A stretch of 64,000 bases of DNA from Nocardia kruczakiae NBRC 101016 (lineage in GTDB: Bacteria > Actinomycetota > Actinomycetes > Mycobacteriales > Mycobacteriaceae). The DNA lies in assembly GCF_001612965.1 (NCBI RefSeq), contig NZ_BDBL01000020.1, positions 36,133 to 100,132 on the forward strand. The letters run 5' to 3'. A model generated the notes under the pieces. The model saw nothing but the letters and a program-made list of their open reading frames with translations, was not told the origin of the DNA and did not search any database. Positions 26,084-34,745 of this stretch are shown one piece after another. The translations under genes were made by a program, and so were the position numbers. Positions within the stretch are counted from its first letter, which is position 1; each line of letters opens with the position of its first letter.

Positions 26084-26168
26084 ACCGGAACGTCCCGGAA
26101 ACGACGGTTCGGTGAACTCTGCTGTCGCCCTGCACTTCGCGGTCCCGGAACGGCCGATCGTACGCCCC

Positions 26169-27410
26169 TCAACTCACGGTGATCGGCAACGTCTCCCAGC
26201 CCCGCACCGTCGAGGTCGACGACAAGGTGATGTTGTCCCAGTCGACGTCCCAGGTCGGGAAGCGGCGCAACAGTTCCTCCAGCGCCACGCGGCCCTCGAG
26301 CCGGGCCAGCGCCGCGCCCAGGCAGAAGTGGGTGCCGAGGCCGAAGGTGCGCAGGTTGCTGATCTTGCGGTGGATGTCGAACCGCTCGGGGCTGTCCCAG
26401 CGTTCCTCGTCACGGTTCGCCGAAGCGACCAGCAGCATCATCGCGCTACCGGCGGGCACGGTGGTCCCGTAGAGCTCCACATCTTTCCTGACGTAGCGGC
26501 CGATGGCGTGCCCGGTGGGCTCGAATCGCAGCGTCTCCTCGATCGCGTTCGGGATCAGGCTCGGATCGGCGACGAGCTCGGCGCGCTGTTCGGGATGACG
26601 AGCGAGCAGTGCCCCCAGCCAGCCGATCAGCCTGGCGGTGGTCTCGTTGCCGGCTCCCGCGACGACCGAGACGTAGGTCAGGATCTCGTCGCGCGTCAGC
26701 GTCCGCGTCACGCCCTCGGTGTCGACGAATTCCGCGCGCATCAACTCGGTCATCAGATCGTCGGACGGATTGTCGGCGCGCCAGTCGATGTATTGCGCGA
26801 ACTGCTCCGCATCCGGAATCGCCTTGTCGGAGATCTGCATCCCCTGTCCGGGTTCGGTGCGCAGCGCGCTGTCGGCCTTGTCGCGCACGGTCTGCTGATC
26901 GGCCTCCGGGATGCCGAGCAGCATGCCGATCACGCGCATCGGCACCTCGTTCGCGAACGCGGTCATCAGATCGAACTGATCTTTCCCGGCGAGCCGGTCC
27001 AGCGACCGGCGGCACAGGTCGCGGATCTGCGGCTCCAGCGACATCACCCGCCGCGGCGTGAACACCCGCTTGAGCAGCGCGCGATGGATGTCGTGCGCGG
27101 GCGGATCCTCCATCAGCAACGTGCCCGGCGGAATCTCGATCCCCGCCTGGATGATCTCCAGGATCGGCCCCCGCGACGACGAGTATGTCTCCCAGTCGAG
27201 CAGCGCCGGATCGATATCCGACGCGCGGCTGAGGGCATAGAAGTCATGCTTCTCGTTGTAGTAGAGCGGCGCTTCCGCCCGCATCCGCCGATAGATCGGG
27301 TAGGGATCCTTGGCGATCTCGCGGTCGAACGGGTCCCAGTAGACCGCGTCGGCGCTATCGGGCGCGGGGGCGTCGTCGAGTGCTGTGGCAGGGCTAGGCG
27401 TGTCAGGCAT
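26169..27410 (-). CDS. cytochrome P450
   Basis: 413-residue bacterial class I P450. The I-helix oxygen-binding motif AGAGNETT is at 251-258, the K-helix ExxR at E292/R295 and the haem-ligand loop FGLGTHFCLGAALARLE with Cys363. It needs separate ferredoxin and reductase, none of which is adjacent. The oxidised substrate cannot be predicted. The ATG at 27410 is preferred because MPDTPSPATAL follows a GAGAGA site; the frame extends upstream into non-coding sequence. It is followed by the nucleotidase gene 85 bases later. Confidence 0.95.
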   Translation of the reverse strand: MPDTPSPATALDDAPAPDSADAVYWDPFDREIAKDPYPIYRRMRAEAPLYYNEKHDFYALSRASDIDPALLDWETYSSSRGPILEIIQAGIEIPPGTLLMEDPPAHDIHRALLKRVFTPRRVMSLEPQIRDLCRRSLDRLAGKDQFDLMTAFANEVPMRVIGMLLGIPEADQQTVRDKADSALRTEPGQGMQISDKAIPDAEQFAQYIDWRADNPSDDLMTELMRAEFVDTEGVTRTLTRDEILTYVSVVAGAGNETTARLIGWLGALLARHPEQRAELVADPSLIPNAIEETLRFEPTGHAIGRYVRKDVELYGTTVPAGSAMMLLVASANRDEERWDSPERFDIHRKISNLRTFGLGTHFCLGAALARLEGRVALEELLRRFPTWDVDWDNITLSSTSTVRGWETLPITVS

Positions 27411-27416
27411 GCAAGC

Positions 27417-27435
27417 ATTCTCTCTCAATGAGAAT
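27417..27435. promoter_or_regulatory. imperfect palindrome at the P450 start
   Basis: ATTCTC and GAGAAT arms surround seven bases immediately upstream of the P450 start codon and overlap its ribosome site. It lies in an unusually AT-rich patch (27417-27455) that probably contains the promoter. A repressor bound here would block both transcription and translation. Confidence 0.4.
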
Positions 27436-27946
27436 AAGAATTCCATAGCAGAGAATATCGATACCTCCCGTGAGGCGATTGCCGATGGCAAGGACTCCGG
27501 CTCTGTCGGCCGGTGGGCGGCCGTTCCGAGGCAATGCGATGCTCCGAGCAGCCGGCGACGAAGGTTCCTCGGTGTCGGCTTCGACTGCAAGCATCGGGCT
27601 CACACCCGCGCGGGACACCGATCAGCTGTATCGACCGGGCGCTGCCGACTGGTCGCCTGGCACGCAGGGCATCGCCCGGCGGTGACGCCGTGCCGTCCAC
27701 CGACCAGCTGGAACGCCGAGCCGGACCAGGACCGCACGCATCCATCGAGCGATCAACTCGAGCCCACATTCCGTCCGGTCGGAATCTGTTGTCTCATCTC
27801 ACTTTTCGATCGAAAATCCCCGCCGTAGCAGCCCACCAGCGACGACGCCGCGAAAGCCTTTGCAGCGCAGTGTTATCACGCGACTTTTCGTGGAAGCACT
27901 CGGTTAACGTTGATGTGTTCCAACGCTTCTGGAGGTCGAACCGGCC
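27436..27946. other. 511-base intergenic region
   Basis: Divergent promoter region between the P450 and the NERD-like gene. No frame has the coding signature. Small inverted repeats occur on the right side: CGTTG/CAACG around 27908-27925 and CACG/CGTG around 27877-27892, both just upstream of the NERD-like gene. Nothing else is recognised. Confidence 0.4.
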
Positions 27947-29467
27947 ATGCTGATAATCAACGGCGACATCACCAAACCGAAGACCGAACAGCAGGTCGTC
28001 GAATGGCTCGCGAACTACGTCACCCATCCAGGAATCGCTGTCTCCGGCGTCTACGTCCCGAGGCTGGACGGCGGGAGCACCGAAGCCGGTCTTCTGGTTT
28101 TCACTCCGCACGCGGTGGCTGTCATCGAGGTCGACATGCTCCGCAAGAAGGCCCGCGGACCGCTGTCCTGTTCGATGAACGAGCGGTGGTCGGCCCCCGG
28201 CATCCACGGCGACCCGGTCCGACTCCGCGGCGACGACCTCAACCCGCTGCACCAAGTGCGCAGACCCGTCTCCGCGCTGAGAACCTTCGTCGCCGAACTG
28301 ACACGCGGCCCGGAACCGTTCGTCGACGGCCTGATCCTGCTCGTACCCAAGTCCGGCAACACGCTCACCCTCGACAAGGGCCCGATGCCCGGCGGTTTCA
28401 CCATCCTGCTCGGCGACAGCGCCTCCCAGCTGTACTCGTGGTTCGGCCGAACCGCCCAGCACCGCGATCGAACCCCGTGGACCGCCGAATTGGTCGTCAC
28501 CGTGCTGACGGCCCTGCGAGTCGACCGCACCCGCGACGCCGAAAGCCGTCGACGGCTCTATGCGGACCTGGTGGCGGAGGGATTCCCGACCGAGGTGCCG
28601 AAGGTACGCAGGGAGGGAGACACGGAACCAGCTGCTTCGAACCGAGCACCCGCAGACGCATCGGCCGACCAGCCGAAACTGCCGGACATGGTCGGACCGA
28701 ATTCGCAAGTGGCCCCATCCAGCTCGTACATCCCGCCTTCCCGGCCCGAGTCAAAGCCTGCGGCCCCGCCGACCTCGGTCCCCACCGTCACCTCGTCGGA
28801 GACCCCGGCCGCCCAGCCGGAGATGACGGAGCGGGTCGAATCGAATGCACAACTCGCCCCGGCGAATTCGCACATCTCGCCTGCGCGACCCGAGTCGAAC
28901 CCGTCAGCCCCACCGGCCCCAGCATCCGCCTTCACGCCCTCGGACTCACCGGCCCCTCCGACATCGGCTGAACCAGTTTCGTCGACCTCGGCGGATGCCC
29001 CGACGCCGCAGCCCACAAAGTCCGCCCCGATCCCCCCGTCAGACCCTCCCCGGAGAACGGAAGAGCCCACCCGCACCGCTTCCCCGTCCGACACCGTCGC
29101 CCCCGCCACGCCGATCACGTCCCCCCAGGCTGACGCACCGGGGCCCAACCGGCACGAGCCAGGCCCAGCCTTCGCGAACTTCGACCCCCGAACCCAATCC
29201 CCAGCAAACCACCGCCTCCGCACCGCACTCCTGGGCACCGCCGCCGCCCTGATCCTCGTCTGCGGCATCGGCTACATGGCCGGAAAAGACCACCCCCGCG
29301 CCCAATCCGGCTCCCAACCGGCACCATCCCAGGTCCGCCCACCCGAGAGGACGACAACGCCGATCCCGACGTCGTCCGCAGCGGCCACTGACCGGCGGGG
29401 CACTTCACAGCGTTCGGCAACGCCTACGGAAGGGACAACCTGCTATCCGTTCCAAGCAGGCTGCTGA
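27947..29467 (+). CDS. NERD-like domain protein with Pro-rich linker and C-terminal membrane anchor
   Basis: 506 residues in three parts. Residues 1-200 resemble a nuclease-related (NERD) domain (TEQQVVEWLANYV, STEAGLLVFTPHAVAVIEVD), but the lysine expected after the E of the catalytic VIEVK is replaced by Asp and the IDHVV segment is changed, so nuclease activity is doubtful. Residues 225-420 form a Pro/Ser/Ala-rich linker with an imperfect repeat unit containing RPESKPAAPP and RPESNPSAPP. A single membrane helix at about 424-444 is followed by a 62-residue tail ending in CYPFQAGC. The N domain should face the cytoplasm. GGAGG precedes the ATG. Confidence 0.7.
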   Translation: MLIINGDITKPKTEQQVVEWLANYVTHPGIAVSGVYVPRLDGGSTEAGLLVFTPHAVAVIEVDMLRKKARGPLSCSMNERWSAPGIHGDPVRLRGDDLNPLHQVRRPVSALRTFVAELTRGPEPFVDGLILLVPKSGNTLTLDKGPMPGGFTILLGDSASQLYSWFGRTAQHRDRTPWTAELVVTVLTALRVDRTRDAESRRRLYADLVAEGFPTEVPKVRREGDTEPAASNRAPADASADQPKLPDMVGPNSQVAPSSSYIPPSRPESKPAAPPTSVPTVTSSETPAAQPEMTERVESNAQLAPANSHISPARPESNPSAPPAPASAFTPSDSPAPPTSAEPVSSTSADAPTPQPTKSAPIPPSDPPRRTEEPTRTASPSDTVAPATPITSPQADAPGPNRHEPGPAFANFDPRTQSPANHRLRTALLGTAAALILVCGIGYMAGKDHPRAQSGSQPAPSQVRPPERTTTPIPTSSAAATDRRGTSQRSATPTEGTTCYPFQAGC

Positions 29468-29478
29468 GCCCCTTCATT

Positions 29479-29727
29479 TTGTGTGGCCACCAGGTCGCTG
29501 AGATCCGAAAGTCGATCGGCTCACGCAGACGGAAGTCGCTGAAGCTTCGGGGATTGCAGGATAGAGTCTCGCAGATCGAGCGAGGCGAGGTGTCCGGCAT
29601 CGACACGATCCGAGGTATGTCTCAGCTCTGGGTGGATCGGTCGACCTTGTCGTCACACTTGGCGACCGTACCTGGAAGGTCATCCGAGACGAGACCTCTC
29701 GCCTCCCTCGATTACTTCGCGTGGACA
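29479..29727 (+). pseudogene. decayed XRE-family regulator/antitoxin
   Basis: Three reading frames together restore a helix-turn-helix protein: VAEIRKSIG, then LTQTEVAEASGIA, then RVSQIERGEVSGIDTIRG, then YVSALGGSVDLVVTLGDRTWKV. The order is that of XRE antitoxins of HigBA/RelBE-like pairs, whose C terminus is a two-strand LGGxLxLxVxLGD element. Frame jumps at about 29518 (-1), 29562 (-2) and 29615 (-1) show genuine decay. The local G+C is lower than in the flanks. No intact toxin gene is beside it. Its 3' end abuts the convergent amidase. Confidence 0.75.
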
Positions 29728-29731
29728 CTGC

Positions 29732-31189
29732 CTATTCGAAGCCGGGCGGCGGGGTGAATCCGCCGAACTCCTGCTCGAGCAATTCGGCGAATCGCAAGGT
29801 CGTCGGGTCTTCGAGATAGGGCCCGATGATCTGCATGCCGAAGGGCAGCCCTTCCGGTGAGCGTCCGAACGGAGCTGCGGTGGCCGGGAGCCCGAGCAGG
29901 GTGGCGATACTCGCCCACACCAGGTTGTAGTTGTACGGGTAGGCGGTGCCGTCGATTTCGAGCGTGCGAGTGTCCATTGCCGAATGGTCGTGGGGGAAGG
30001 CGGGTGTCGGGGTGATCGGGCACAGCACCACGTCGAATTCGCCGAACAGCTGTCGCCACCGGTCGGCCAGGCCGATGCGGACGCGGTCGGCCTTGATCCA
30101 GTCGCCGTGACTGGCAACGAATGCACGTTGGATGACCGCCTCGACGGTGTCGGCCTCCGGCGGAATTTCGGCAACGACGGCTTGGATGGCCCGGATGGCG
30201 TCGGGCGGCGCATCGGCGCCGAATTGCGACATCAGCAGTGTGAAATAGGTTTTCGCCGTCAGCGTCAGGTCGGGCAGTAGCGCACTCTGCCGCGCGACCG
30301 AGGCACCGGCCTTCTCCAGTCCCTGCGCGATGCGGTCGAAACCGTCGCGAATCACGGTGGAGGTCGGCACCAGCGGATGACTGTCGATGATCAGCACGCG
30401 GAATTGTGCGAGTTCCTCGCCGCGCGGCGGTGGCAGCTCGAGCTTGTAGGCGACCGCGTCCACGTCGTCGGGCCCGGCCAAGAGCCGCGTCGCCAAGGTC
30501 AGGTCGGCAGCACTGCGAGTCATCGGCCCGACGACGGGGAGGTCCATCGGTGCCGCCAGCGCCGGGGTGCGCGGCGGTACGTGTCCGCGCCCCGGCAGCA
30601 GGGTGCGCGACGGTTTGTGTGAGTAGACGCCGCAGAAATGCGCCGGAACCCGCAAGGAACCGCCGATATCGGAGCCGAGCGCGAGCGATACGTATCCCGC
30701 CGCGAGCGCGGCGGCCGACCCTCCGGACGAGCCCCCGGGCGAACGGGTCAGATCCCAAGGATTGTTGGTCGTGCCGTAGATGTCGTTGTAGGACTGCCAA
30801 TCACGCAGGAAGAACGGCACATTCGTTTTGCCGACGACAACCCCGCCCGCTGCCTTGACGCGTGACACCAGCACCGCGTCCTCGGCCGGCTCCCAGCCCT
30901 TCGCGTCCGGGAGTCCCCACGTGGTCGGCAGACCGGCGATATTGAACGATTCCTTCACCGCGACCGGAACGCCGAGTAGCGGAGCATCCTCGCCCCGCGC
31001 CAGCGCCGCATCGGCCTGTTTCGCCGCAACGCGAGCACGCTCGAAATCCCGCACCACAACGGCATTGACCTTCTCGTCGAACCTCTCGATCCGCGCAATG
31101 CTCAGTTCGAGCAGTTCGGTCGCCGAGATGGTCTTTGCCTGCAACGCGGCTACCTGCTCCCGCAGCGTCGCAAACTCCGGTCCGGGCAT
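29732..31189 (-). CDS. amidase (amidase signature family)
   Basis: 485-residue amidase-signature hydrolase with the Ser-cisSer-Lys triad K79 (VAVKESFN), S154 (SPGGSSGGSAAA) and S178 (GSDIGGSLRVPA). It hydrolyses a carboxamide; the substrate could be an aliphatic or aromatic amide and is not predictable. The start ATG at 31189 has AAGGAG seven bases upstream. Transcribed alone; the decayed XRE gene lies at its 3' end. Confidence 0.94.
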   Translation of the reverse strand: MPGPEFATLREQVAALQAKTISATELLELSIARIERFDEKVNAVVVRDFERARVAAKQADAALARGEDAPLLGVPVAVKESFNIAGLPTTWGLPDAKGWEPAEDAVLVSRVKAAGGVVVGKTNVPFFLRDWQSYNDIYGTTNNPWDLTRSPGGSSGGSAAALAAGYVSLALGSDIGGSLRVPAHFCGVYSHKPSRTLLPGRGHVPPRTPALAAPMDLPVVGPMTRSAADLTLATRLLAGPDDVDAVAYKLELPPPRGEELAQFRVLIIDSHPLVPTSTVIRDGFDRIAQGLEKAGASVARQSALLPDLTLTAKTYFTLLMSQFGADAPPDAIRAIQAVVAEIPPEADTVEAVIQRAFVASHGDWIKADRVRIGLADRWRQLFGEFDVVLCPITPTPAFPHDHSAMDTRTLEIDGTAYPYNYNLVWASIATLLGLPATAAPFGRSPEGLPFGMQIIGPYLEDPTTLRFAELLEQEFGGFTPPPGFE

Positions 31190-31431
31190 CAGTTCTCCTT
31201 GCATCTCCGGGTGCGTGCACACCTCGTGGTCGTGGCCGAAGCGTCGGTCCGGATGCGCCGCGACAGACGCTCTCCACACAACCTCATCAGAACGACATTT
31301 AGTCCCAGAGAAGATGTTTCGTGCTCCTTGCGAGGCACAGACTGCCGATCATGCCCTGTGCGAACCCGCGCCCCATCCGGATCGGTGTGCACATCGCCCC
31401 GCACCAACCGACACGGCTCCAGCACCTCGAA

Positions 31432-31653
31432 TCAATCTCGTCCGAGTAGCCGCTCGACACTTGCCAACCCGATTCGCGCGTGGTCCGTCATCGCCTCGGA
31501 GGGGATCATCGAAGCAGTCTCCAGAACGGGACACTCCCCCATACCCTCCATCCCATAGAGCAGGTACGCGATGTGGTCGACGTCGGCATCATCGGATCGC
31601 CGCCCGATCTCGTCGAGGACGGCCAACAGTCCTGCGACGCCTCCACGTCTCAT
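31432..31653 (-). CDS. 73-residue orphan frame downstream of the immunity gene
   Basis: The sequence AVLDEIGRRSDDADVDHIAY and MGECPVLETASMIP, ending VERLLGRD, looks like real protein rather than a shadow: acidic, balanced and helical. It lies 36 bases after the immunity gene on the same strand and in the same frame, with no stop between that gene's stop and the ATG at 31653. No ribosome site precedes the ATG, so it may be the C-terminal part of a truncated gene or start at a non-standard codon. It could be a second immunity protein. Family unknown. Confidence 0.5.
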   Translation of the reverse strand: MRRGGVAGLLAVLDEIGRRSDDADVDHIAYLLYGMEGMGECPVLETASMIPSEAMTDHARIGLASVERLLGRD

Positions 31654-31689
31654 CAGGATGTTCGCACCAGCCGTCTCAAACTGGTCAGT

Positions 31690-32103
31690 TCACGAATGAA
31701 GGTAGGGATCATTTTCCCAAGGGTCACCATATTTTTCGTAGGGATCCCCCAGCGCGCGCAACCGCTCCCTGCCGGTCTCGGTGATCGCGGCGCGAAAGAT
31801 TTCACACGCCCCTATCTCGTCCTCGGCAATGTCCAGATATCCCGGCGTGCCGTTGTAGCCGTGAGATATTCGATGGATGGCCTCATCGACGGGGACATCC
31901 CACGGCTCCCAGCTCCGGCCACCACCAGGAAAGGCCCCGAGCCGGATGTACCCGTTATCGGTCAACTCTTTGATAATGGCGAGTACATTAGAACGCGAAT
32001 ACTCATCCGGCGCCACCGCCTCGACTGTTCCATCGAATTCGCCGATAGGCGCCCAATCATCCGACACGTGATACAGAAGGAAGCTTTCCAACTTTTCCAT
32101 CAC
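31690..32103 (-). CDS. probable immunity protein of the adjacent WXG-type toxin
   Basis: 137 acidic residues starting MMEKLESFLLYHVSDDW. The sequence has a winged-helix flavour (VLAIIKELTDNGYIRL, then FRAAITETGRERLRAL). Its ATG overlaps the stop of the toxin gene (ATGA), the standard arrangement of polymorphic toxin-immunity pairs, and its acidity complements the basic toxin tip. Function as immunity is inferred from position; I do not recognise a named immunity family. Confidence 0.65.
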   Translation of the reverse strand: MMEKLESFLLYHVSDDWAPIGEFDGTVEAVAPDEYSRSNVLAIIKELTDNGYIRLGAFPGGGRSWEPWDVPVDEAIHRISHGYNGTPGYLDIAEDEIGACEIFRAAITETGRERLRALGDPYEKYGDPWENDPYLHS

Positions 32104-33383
32104 GGTAAATGCACCTTCACTATCCTCTTGCGATCGGGATACTTGATTTCGATCGTAACCCCACCGGATTCACTCTTGTCACGGATCTTTATCTCAGTCC
32201 CATCTGGCAATCTTGATCCGCGCCCCGGGAAGCGTCCAACATCGATCTCCTCGCCATCACGAGTCAAATCCTCGTACAGTTGGCGGATCTCCGCATCCGT
32301 GTCCATCTCTCGGTTCGGCTTGTTCTTTCCCGGCCTTGTCCGAGAGTCGAGGCTACTCCTCACCTCGTCCGCACTCCGGGGCCCAGGTTTAGGCGCCGCC
32401 TTGCCCTTACCTTCCTTGACACGACTTCTCAGACGGCCGTACAGGTCCCGCACGGCCGTACGCGCCTTGACCAGAGCATCCTTGGACTCCTGCTTGAGTC
32501 CGGCTATCTGCAGGGCCTTGCGCCCGCGCCAGGCGGTGATGCCCTCCTTGATCTTCGTGGCCCAGTGCTTGACAGTGGCTGCTCCCTTGGCGGCGGTTAC
32601 GGCGCCCGCACCGAAACTGATGAGGGACAGGCCGATTGTGATGGCGGCGTCGATCGCGAGTTCTTGGACAAGGCTTTCGAGGAAGCCTTTGATTTCGTCT
32701 CGGAGTTCCTTCAGGGCGTCTTTGTAGGCGCGGCAGGAATCGCGGATCTGGGTACAGGACGTCAGGAGGGCATCGATGTTGTCGGACAGGGCTTTCAGGT
32801 CGTCTTTGATGTGGACCGCATCCGGCGCGGTCACATCGTCGAACAATGTGGACGCGATGGTTACCTTGTCGCGGGCGTTGGTGTTCTGATAGATCGTTCC
32901 GAGCCGGTCCCAAGCGTCTGCGGCCTTCTCGAGCTTTCCGGTATCGCCGTCGGGCACGGGGATACCGATGTGGCTGGCCATGTCGATCCCGGCGTCGATG
33001 ATGCCGTGGCCCGGACCGCCCGCCGATGCGGGGACCGAGAAGGGTCCGAAGACCGGAACTGGTGGATCGGCAGGTCGATCCGGCTGGGGCGTGCCCTTCA
33101 AGGTTGCGTCCGACTGTGCGTGGTTGAAGCCGATATCGTTCAACGCAGTGCCATACGCGTTGAGTGTGCTGTGGACGTCCTCGAAGAAGCCGACGGCCTC
33201 CCATGCCGCCGAGTTATAGGATTGGGCCCATTTCTGCCCATCCTGGTCCACGCCGGCCATGGATCCGCAAGTGGATAACTCGTTGAAGATGAACAGGAAG
33301 CTGTCCCGAAGCGCGGCCGCCGCATCGAAGCAATTTGTCGCGGCCTGATAGTAAGTCTTCGGATCTACGTCCAGCTTCGTCAT
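32100..33383 (-). CDS. WXG100-type polymorphic toxin with C-terminal putative nuclease domain
   Basis: 427 residues. The N terminus (about 1-100) is a helical T7SS-export module with GSMAGVDQDGQKWAQSY, a signature of actinobacterial LXG/WXG-like toxins. The middle is helical with a hydrophobic stretch (AAITIGLSLISFGAGAVTAA, about 245-265). After a basic Pro/Lys linker, the C-terminal 80 residues (from NREMDTDAEIRQLYEDL) form a compact basic tip ending in LPDGTEIKIRDKSESGGVTI and a KVH motif. The tip resembles small secreted RNase-type toxin domains, but I cannot assign a named family. The neighbours are two WXG100 genes upstream and an immunity gene downstream, all overlapping or closely spaced. 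Confidence 0.75.
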   Translation of the reverse strand: MTKLDVDPKTYYQAATNCFDAAAALRDSFLFIFNELSTCGSMAGVDQDGQKWAQSYNSAAWEAVGFFEDVHSTLNAYGTALNDIGFNHAQSDATLKGTPQPDRPADPPVPVFGPFSVPASAGGPGHGIIDAGIDMASHIGIPVPDGDTGKLEKAADAWDRLGTIYQNTNARDKVTIASTLFDDVTAPDAVHIKDDLKALSDNIDALLTSCTQIRDSCRAYKDALKELRDEIKGFLESLVQELAIDAAITIGLSLISFGAGAVTAAKGAATVKHWATKIKEGITAWRGRKALQIAGLKQESKDALVKARTAVRDLYGRLRSRVKEGKGKAAPKPGPRSADEVRSSLDSRTRPGKNKPNREMDTDAEIRQLYEDLTRDGEEIDVGRFPGRGSRLPDGTEIKIRDKSESGGVTIEIKYPDRKRIVKVHLP

Positions 33384-33682
33384 ACGCCGAGAATCTTCAG
33401 GTTGTCGGAGACGGCAGTCGTGTGCGCTTCGTGGACATGCTTGACGGCGTCCTCGAGTGTCTTCAGGCCGTGTGCGAGTTCAGCCGCACCGGACAACCAT
33501 TCGCGGTGCGCCTCGCTGTAGGCCGTCGCCGCCGCACCGGTCCAATGTCCTTCGGCCTCTTTGGCTTTACCGTCGATCGCCTTCAACTGGTCGTCGATAA
33601 AACCGGCGAATCCTCGAATTCGGGCGGCAAGACTGTCGAGCTTGTCGAGGTCCACCGAGAATCGGCGTGCGTCCGGTGTCAT
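33380..33682 (-). CDS. WXG100 family T7SS protein
   Basis: 100-residue helical hairpin with the turn motif HWTGAAA at about 47-53 and a charged N-terminal helix (KLDSLAARIRGFAGFIDDQL). WXG100 proteins are exported as dimers by type VII secretion and act as partners of larger substrates. It overlaps the toxin gene by four bases (ATGA), so it is probably the toxin's export partner together with the WXG100 gene upstream. Confidence 0.88.
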   Translation of the reverse strand: MTPDARRFSVDLDKLDSLAARIRGFAGFIDDQLKAIDGKAKEAEGHWTGAAATAYSEAHREWLSGAAELAHGLKTLEDAVKHVHEAHTTAVSDNLKILGV

Positions 33683-33692
33683 GCGATCCCCC

Positions 33693-34004
33693 TCAGGACA
33701 TGTTCAAGCTGATTCCGGTGGCCGATGATTGATCCGTCGTACGGAGAGTGTCGGCGGTTACGCCGAGCTTGGATGCCAACTCGACCAGCGCATCCCACAC
33801 CTCGACCGCACCCTGATGAAACTCATCCCACCCAGCGGAGAAGGCGTCGGAGTTGTTACCGGTCCAGCTTTCCAATACCTCGCGGACGTCGGCTTCCAGG
33901 GCGGTCAACCCGTCGCGGCACTGATTCGCGATCCCGAGCGCCGCGACGCCCAGCGTCTTCACCTGCTCCAGGTCGGCCGAGACACCCGGTTCAGGATTGC
34001 TCAT
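33693..34004 (-). CDS. WXG100-like T7SS protein
   Basis: 103 residues forming a predicted helical hairpin: DLEQVKTLGVAALGIANQCR, turn ESWTGNNSDAF, then a second helix (WDEFHQGAVEVWDALVELASK). The Trp-x-Gly turn identifies the fold. It is the first gene of the toxin operon and is ten bases from the second WXG100 gene, so the two could form an EsxA/EsxB-like heterodimer. Confidence 0.85.
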   Translation of the reverse strand: MSNPEPGVSADLEQVKTLGVAALGIANQCRDGLTALEADVREVLESWTGNNSDAFSAGWDEFHQGAVEVWDALVELASKLGVTADTLRTTDQSSATGISLNMS

Positions 34005-34071
34005 CGTTCCCCCTCTTCGTGACCCCTCCGGGACAACCTACCCGAGTACCCGGGGCGCCTACCATGACCGT

Positions 34072-34723
34072 ATGTCCCAGCCGCGGATCGAGCGCCCTGA
34101 CCTCCGGAGTTCATGACGTGGGAGGAACTCGAACAATTGCCCGAGGAGATCGCCGCGCAGATCGAGTTGTGGGACGGTCGCGTGGTGTGGGTCCGCCGGG
34201 GACCCGCGGAACACCAGATCTTCACCAATCGTCTGTGGGCTGCGCTCGAGCGGCACACCCGAGAGGTCAATCGCACCGTCCCCGACGAGGGTTGGCGAGT
34301 GACGACCGAGACGAACGTCTTTCTCGGCAGTAATGGGAAATCCGATGTCCTGACCCCTGATTTTCTCGTACATCGCTGCTTGGGGTCGCCCTACCAGGAC
34401 ATCCGCTCCGCCGATACCTTGCTCGTCGGTGAGGTGCTGTCGCCGTCCGACACGCAGTCCGATATGGAGGCCAAGAAAGCGCGCTACGCGGGTGCCGGTA
34501 TCCCTGGTACTGGGAGGTGATCTCGGCCCGCACGGAGAGCGCGATTGCCACGATTCGTGCCCACGCCCTCGAAACCGGTCATGGCGACCTCCCTCCGGGA
34601 GTCCGGCCGCTGCATCCGGCCAACTACCTGCTCGCCGGCGAATGGTCTCCTGCCGATTCCGAAGAGGTGCGGATTGATTTCCCGTTTCCGATCGTCATCG
34701 GTTGGCGGGAACTCCAATACTGA
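34072..34723 (+). pseudogene. Uma2-family putative restriction endonuclease, broken by two frameshifts
   Basis: The restored protein reads MSQPRIERPDLPEF, then MTWEELEQLPEEIAAQIELW... to KKARYAGAGIP, then WYWEVISARTESAIATIRAH and a C terminus with HPANYLLAGEW and IDFPFP. It has the Uma2 (DUF820) PD-(D/E)xK-like core: TPDFLV with the acidic residue and GEVLSPS...KKARYAGAGIP. The first junction (about 34097, CTCC for expected CTCCC) and the second (about 34503, CCC for expected CCCC) each miss one C, so the gene stops at 34520 as it stands. It is on the strand opposite the flanking T7SS genes. Either a recent pseudogene or homopolymer sequencing errors. Confidence 0.8.
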
Positions 34724-34745
34724 CGGCCGAGGTCCGAACTACGTC

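Noticed and set aside
28558..29268. Minus-strand 236-codon frame
   Set aside because: It is complementary to the Pro/Ser-rich linker of the NERD-like protein and consists of Gly/Val/Ala repeats.
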